From a bacterium (GTDB lineage: Bacteria; Gemmatimonadota; Gemmatimonadetes; Gemmatimonadales; Gemmatimonadaceae), in contig JAJZRK010000032.1 in assembly GCA_021802745.1 (NCBI GenBank), positions 1-20,002 on the forward strand: a stretch of DNA of 20,002 nucleotides, read 5' to 3'. Made by a program: the position numbers and the translations under genes. Positions 16,448-20,002 of this stretch are shown piece after piece; the first letter of the stretch is position 1; each line of letters opens with the position of its first letter. Below the pieces are notes generated by a model that did not search any database, was not told the DNA's origin, and worked only from the letters and a program-made list of their open reading frames with translations.

Positions 16448-17563
16448 TCACTTGAAGGCGATCACGGACAGGTTGAGCCGGTTGAGAATGACGCCGAGGA
16501 TCGCGAGCGCCGCCCCCGTCCGGATGATGTTGACATTCCGGTGCTTGACACCGAAGGCGAGCATGGATCCGGGAATCAGTACGAGACTCATCTCGAGGGC
16601 GTACCAGAACCCCCAGAAGTCGTGGAGGAGGGTCCATTGCTTGCCATGCAGGAACGTCAGCAGCTTGAAAAAGTAGTAGACGAACACTCCCACGGCGGCG
16701 AACTTCGCGAGTCCAATGATGATCTCGTCGTGCGACGCATGGTGCTTCGGATCGATGTGGTCCTTGAGCACGCGGTGGGTGATGCTCCCCTCCACGATGA
16801 CCATGCTGAGGCCGGCGAACATGCTGGACGTGAAGAACAGGATGGGGACGAACTCGGAGTACCAGAGGGGGTGGATCTTCGGCTTCGCCATCAGGAACAA
16901 CGCGCCGAGCCCGGATTGGTGCAGCGTCGAGAGCGTAATGCCGAAGATGACGGCCCCGAGCGTGACTGCTGCGAGCCACTTCTTGACACGCTGCCATCCC
17001 AGCCAATCGGCGACGACCGGTGAGAACTCCAGGAACTCCGCCGCCATGTAAAGCATGAAATGCCACGCCACCAGGAAGAGCACAGAGTTGAATCCGAAGG
17101 AGTTCCCGATGATCGGGTTGATGATGTTCCAGGGGCGGCCGAGGTCCAGCGTCAGCGCCCCGGCGTAGAAGACGTACGCGAGAAAGCCGTTCAGGACGGT
17201 CACGTTGACGATCGGATGGTACTTCTCGACGCGCATCACAGAGACGATGAACGTGATGCAATACGCGCCGCCGGCCAGGGCAACCCCAGTGATCACGTCG
17301 AAGCCGATCCAGAAGCCCCAGGGGAAGTCCTGGTTCAGATTGGGGACGGACCCCAGCCCCTTGGCGAAGCGGACGACGAGAATCGCCAGGCCGAGGAGCA
17401 CGATGGGAACGGTGATCAGGTTGAAGGCCGTGAAGTACGGAGGTCTGGGCTTGATCTCCGCAATCATGAACCTCACGAACCGAACGGCCTCCCTCGACAA
17501 CTGGGGTCGTTCCTGCGTGGCCCTCGATTCCGCTTGGGAAGAGACTGCGCGTGAGTCGGTCAT
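16448..17563 (-). CDS. hybB: NrfD/HybB-type integral membrane quinone-interacting subunit, C-terminally shortened
   Basis: 371 residues with about nine hydrophobic segments (roughly 46-68, 85-110, 122-142, 158-180, 197-225, 237-262, 283-305, 318-338 and 346-368). PWGFWIGFDVITGVALAGGAY and DLGRPW are landmarks of the HybB branch of the NrfD family. These subunits anchor a ferredoxin partner and exchange electrons with menaquinone. The start overlaps the HybA-like stop as ATGA, so the two are coupled; GAGGA sits about 12 bases upstream of the start. The protein ends at NRLNLSVIAFK by a TGA, after which family-like sequence continues, so the last membrane helix is missing. No cytochrome c or catalytic subunit is present in the window. 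Confidence 0.85.
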   Translation of the reverse strand: MTDSRAVSSQAESRATQERPQLSREAVRFVRFMIAEIKPRPPYFTAFNLITVPIVLLGLAILVVRFAKGLGSVPNLNQDFPWGFWIGFDVITGVALAGGAYCITFIVSVMRVEKYHPIVNVTVLNGFLAYVFYAGALTLDLGRPWNIINPIIGNSFGFNSVLFLVAWHFMLYMAAEFLEFSPVVADWLGWQRVKKWLAAVTLGAVIFGITLSTLHQSGLGALFLMAKPKIHPLWYSEFVPILFFTSSMFAGLSMVIVEGSITHRVLKDHIDPKHHASHDEIIIGLAKFAAVGVFVYYFFKLLTFLHGKQWTLLHDFWGFWYALEMSLVLIPGSMLAFGVKHRNVNIIRTGAALAILGVILNRLNLSVIAFK

Positions 17564-18426
17564 AGGTCCGGTGTGTCCTCGGCTGCCGCGTCGTCATCGG
17601 TTCTCGCCAGCAGGTTCAATCCCATCAGGAAGGCCGGGAGCCCGAAGAGCACGACGGGCACGGCGTAGAGGAAGCCCGTCGTCATCTCCGGATATGGGGT
17701 CGTCCCCAGGTCTGTGCGGAACCCGATTTGCTCGAATGGTACGGCGGAGAGATACAGCCAGCCCGTACCGCCGACCTCGTGCTCGCCGTAGATCTTGTGC
17801 ACGTAGCGCTCGGGGTGCCGGTAGATGCGCACCCGCACGATCTCCATCAGGTCCCGCTTGCGGCCGAACATCAGGGCGTCATTCGGGCAGGATTCCACGC
17901 AGGCGGGTTTCTGCCCCTGTTGCAGGCGCTCCCAACAGAGGTCGCACTTCTGGATCTTCGGATTGGCGGAGTGGTATTCGAACTTCGGGATGTCGAACGG
18001 GCAGGAGACCATGCAGAACCTGCACCCCATGCATTTCGACGAACGCCAGATCACCGGCCCGACGTCGGTCTTGTACATGGCATTCGTCAGGCAGGCGGCG
18101 GTGCACGCCGGCTGCCAGCAGTGCATGCACTGCTTCTTGACAAAGACCTCGCCCTTGTCCGTCTCATACCGGTTGACCACCGTATACTGTGTCTCGCTCG
18201 TCGTGCGCAGCTTTGCCAGCGCCCCGTCATTCTCGACATCGGGCACGGGCAGGTCGTGCACCGAAGCGCAGGCGACCTCGCACGAGCGGCAACCGATGCA
18301 ACGTGTGGTGTCGACGAGGACCCCCACAAACTCCTTGTCCGGCTTGACTGGTTCGGCGAGGACCGGCTTGGCGGCAACGGTGAGACCCGCCGCACCAGCC
18401 AGCCCGAGGAAATTCCTTCGTTCCAT
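17560..18426 (-). CDS. hybA: Tat-exported HybA/HmcB-type four-cluster ferredoxin subunit
   Basis: 288 residues. It opens MERRNFLGLAGAAGL, a twin-arginine signal. Four cysteine groups suit four [4Fe-4S] clusters: Cys43/46/49/53, Cys100/103/108/112, Cys132/135/138/142 and Cys161/164/176/180. A C-terminal hydrophobic helix (about 252-275) anchors it in the membrane, as in HybA and HmcB. It would relay electrons between a periplasmic partner and the NrfD/HybB-type subunit encoded next, with which it overlaps by ATGA. The region before its ATG has no Shine-Dalgarno sequence and no room for a promoter outside a neighbouring gene remnant: it runs at once into the truncated receiver/GcvH gene on the other strand. 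Expression from this position is therefore doubtful. Confidence 0.92.
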   Translation of the reverse strand: MERRNFLGLAGAAGLTVAAKPVLAEPVKPDKEFVGVLVDTTRCIGCRSCEVACASVHDLPVPDVENDGALAKLRTTSETQYTVVNRYETDKGEVFVKKQCMHCWQPACTAACLTNAMYKTDVGPVIWRSSKCMGCRFCMVSCPFDIPKFEYHSANPKIQKCDLCWERLQQGQKPACVESCPNDALMFGRKRDLMEIVRVRIYRHPERYVHKIYGEHEVGGTGWLYLSAVPFEQIGFRTDLGTTPYPEMTTGFLYAVPVVLFGLPAFLMGLNLLARTDDDAAAEDTPDL

Positions 18427-19143
18427 GAGCGTCGGAAGCGGCGCATCGCTACGCCGGTGATCCTGACGACGGGCATGAGCACCATGCAGAATGCGGTGCG
18501 CGCGCTCGGCGCGGGCGCGATCGACTTCATCCCCAAGCCGTTCACCTCCGACGAACTGCTCGCGTCGGTGCGGCGCGGCCTGGTGTACGCGCGTCTGCAG
18601 GAGGAAGCCGAGGCGACAGCGCGCGATGCCCGGCCCGACACGATCGCCTGGGTGCCGCCGCCGCCCTCTTACTACCGCCTCGGCTACGCCTCATGGCTGA
18701 GCGCGGAGCGCGACGGCACGGTGAAGGTGGGCGTGACGGACCTGTTCGTGCGCACGGTGGACGTCATTCAGTCCGTGGTCTTGGCGGCGGCAGGCGACGA
18801 ACTGGTGCAGGGCAGCAGTTGTGCGACGATCGCTGCCGCCGACGGGCTGGAGCACGGGGTGCTCTGTCCGGTCAGCGGCCGGGTGGTCGAGGTGAACGCG
18901 GCGATGGCGGAGGTTCCTGCCGGACTGGAGCGCGACCCGTATTTTGAAGGGTGGCTGTACCGGGTACTCCCCTCCGAGTTGCAGTACGACCTGCATCATC
19001 TGACCGCGTGCAGTTCAGACCGGATCCAATGGCAACGTCAACTCTGTAGAGGATTCACCGTATGGTACTCCTACTCTTGCTCCTTTCTGTCGTGCTGTTC
19101 GTGCTCGCTGACCTTGGCGTGCGCGAAGTCACGAAGTCCCTGA
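18427..19143 (+). pseudogene. 5'-truncated response-regulator/GcvH-like fusion
   Basis: The frame enters abruptly in the second half of a receiver domain: ATPVILTTGMSTMQNAV, then GAIDFIPKPF with the conserved Thr and Lys. The acidic pocket and phosphoacceptor Asp are absent because the upstream DNA is the HybA-like gene on the other strand. A Pro-rich link (VPPPPSYY) leads to a GcvH-like domain (about 18709-19000) ending VLCPVSGRVVEVN...DPYFEGWLYRV. At the place of the lipoyl-lysine, eight residues before the PVSG proline, there is Gly. The GcvH part ends near 19000-19010. The remaining codons to the stop at 19143 overlap the next gene by 82 bp and look like read-through, so the natural stop may also be lost. 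It is a gene remnant, or half a gene at an assembly join. Confidence 0.75.
19048..19053 (+). promoter_or_regulatory. Ribosome-binding site of the anchored receiver/GcvH gene
   Basis: AGAGGA lies 8 bases before the ATG at 19062. It fixes the start that gives an N-terminal membrane anchor. Confidence 0.7.
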
Positions 19144-20002
19144 GCGAGAACGCCAAGCAGCGGGAGCGCGAGGAGGCGCTGGCGGTGAGCCTCAAGCTCG
19201 ACGTCTCGCGCGAGGCCAAGTCGCTCAAGCGCGCCGAGGTCAGGGACCCCGTGGCGCGCATCCTGTGCGTGGACGACGAGGACGTCATTCTCGACTCGTT
19301 CCGCAAGATCCTCGTCCTCGACGGCTACGCCGTGGACACGGTGCAGACCGGGCAGGAGGCGCTCGGCCTCGTGCAGTCGCACCACTACGACGTCGTCTTC
19401 ACCGACCTCAAGATGCCGGCGATGGACGGCGTGGACGTCGTGAAGGCGGTCAAGCACATGCGCCCCGATATTGACGTGATCGTCATCACCGGCTTCGCGA
19501 CGGTCGAGACGGCGGTGGAATGCATGAAGTTCGGCGCCACCGACTACGTGCAGAAGCCGTTCACCGAGGACGAACTGCTGGCCTTCGTGAAGAAGACGCT
19601 CATCCGCCGGCAGGACCGCATCGCGAAGCTGCTCAAGCCGTCGGTGCACGTGTCGCACCTGCCCGAGGTGGACCGCGTGCGGCGCAGCGAGTTCTCCATC
19701 CCGGGCGGCGCGTTCATCTCGGCCGGCCACACCTGGGCGACGATGGCGCCGGACGGGTCGGTGAAGGTTGGCATGGACGACTTCGCCAAGAAGCTGCTCG
19801 GGCCCGTGGACTCGATCGAGTTCCCGCCCATCGGGATGACGGTGAAGGTTGGCCAGCCGCTGTTCGTGGTGCGCCAGAAGAAGCGCCGCGTGCAGTTCAC
19901 CACGCCCATCAGCGGCCGCGTGACCAAGACCAACACCATGCTCGCCGAGGACACCGAGGCGCTCGAGCTGTCGCCCTACGCCAAGAACTGGGTGTGCGTA
20001 GA
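19062..20002 (+). CDS. Membrane-anchored response-regulator/GcvH-like fusion (3' end beyond the window)
   Basis: At least 313 residues, running off the window without a stop. Residues 2-18 are a hydrophobic anchor, followed by a charged, probably helical linker (about 20-62). A complete receiver domain follows (about 66-180): acidic pair Asp71/Asp72, phosphoacceptor Asp115 in FTDLKMPAMDG, Thr143 and Lys165 in QKPF. Next is a GcvH-like domain (about 220-313): HTWATMAPDGSVKVGMDDFA, then FVVRQKKRRVQFTTPISG. Lys274 stands eight residues before the PISG proline, the lipoyl-lysine position of GcvH, so lipoylation is plausible. There is no DNA-binding domain before the window end. This is not the glycine-cleavage H protein; no gcvT or gcvP is near. 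The location beside HybA/HybB genes suggests a redox or signalling role of a lipoyl-like carrier, which is inference. Confidence 0.88.
   Translation, partial: MVLLLLLLSVVLFVLADLGVREVTKSLSENAKQREREEALAVSLKLDVSREAKSLKRAEVRDPVARILCVDDEDVILDSFRKILVLDGYAVDTVQTGQEALGLVQSHHYDVVFTDLKMPAMDGVDVVKAVKHMRPDIDVIVITGFATVETAVECMKFGATDYVQKPFTEDELLAFVKKTLIRRQDRIAKLLKPSVHVSHLPEVDRVRRSEFSIPGGAFISAGHTWATMAPDGSVKVGMDDFAKKLLGPVDSIEFPPIGMTVKVGQPLFVVRQKKRRVQFTTPISGRVTKTNTMLAEDTEALELSPYAKNWVCV

Noticed and set aside
16448..16450. Reading the TGA at the end of the HybB-like frame as Trp or selenocysteine
   Set aside because: A second TGA and a frame change follow within 50 bases, and other genes here use TGA as a normal stop (for example the ATGA overlaps). 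Recoding alone would not restore the protein.
18425..18460. Short plus-strand start (ATG at 18425, MSVGSG...)
   Set aside because: This frame closes after 11 codons and is not the receiver frame. It cannot be the start of the fusion gene.
18709..20002. Glycine cleavage system H protein assignment
   Set aside because: The domains are fused to receivers and no gcvT or gcvP genes are near. A role in glycine cleavage is not supported.

Overview
The window is GC-rich (most lines about 65-75% G+C by eye) and tightly packed. It carries long secreted Asp-box (BNR/Vps10-type) propeller proteins, a family-97 glycoside hydrolase and a secreted M19 dipeptidase. This combination suggests a heterotrophic Gemmatimonadota-like or similar environmental bacterium. 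That placement is inferred from gene content; no rRNA or other marker gene is present.

Layout. Positions 1-338 hold no gene but contain a CTCCGTG-rich repeat: two nearly identical 98-bp direct copies flanking an inverted copy. Positions 339-10448 encode three exported paralogous propeller proteins, two in tandem on the minus strand and one divergent on the plus strand. A G-rich spacer leads to an exported GH97 enzyme (10586-12595, +). Convergent to it is a minus-strand cluster, in transcription order: exported M19 dipeptidase (14658-15914), a D-threonine aldolase/D-serine dehydratase-like PLP enzyme coupled to it by an ATGA overlap, and a stand-alone 2-oxo-acid-dehydrogenase E2-like acyltransferase-fold protein.

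Positions 16170-18426 (minus strand) form a redox module: a Tat-exported four-cluster ferredoxin subunit (HybA/HmcB type), an NrfD/HybB-type quinone-interacting membrane subunit, and a 46-residue membrane micro-protein. This block looks lower in G+C than its surroundings. It abuts, head to head, a plus-strand gene for a response-regulator/GcvH-like fusion that has lost the first half of its receiver domain. A second such fusion, with a membrane anchor, a complete receiver and a lysine at the lipoyl position, follows and runs off the window end.

The most interesting part is the right end. Receiver and GcvH-like domains are fused in one chain, one copy lipoylatable-looking and membrane-anchored, the other broken and lacking the lysine. 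They sit beside a HybA/HybB electron-transfer pair and a tiny membrane protein. I know of no characterised system with this make-up. The same region shows damage: an abrupt junction at the HybA start, and a HybB gene whose C-terminal tail is cut by a stop codon and continues in another frame. The locus is therefore either a decaying or rearranged copy, or contains assembly or sequencing errors.
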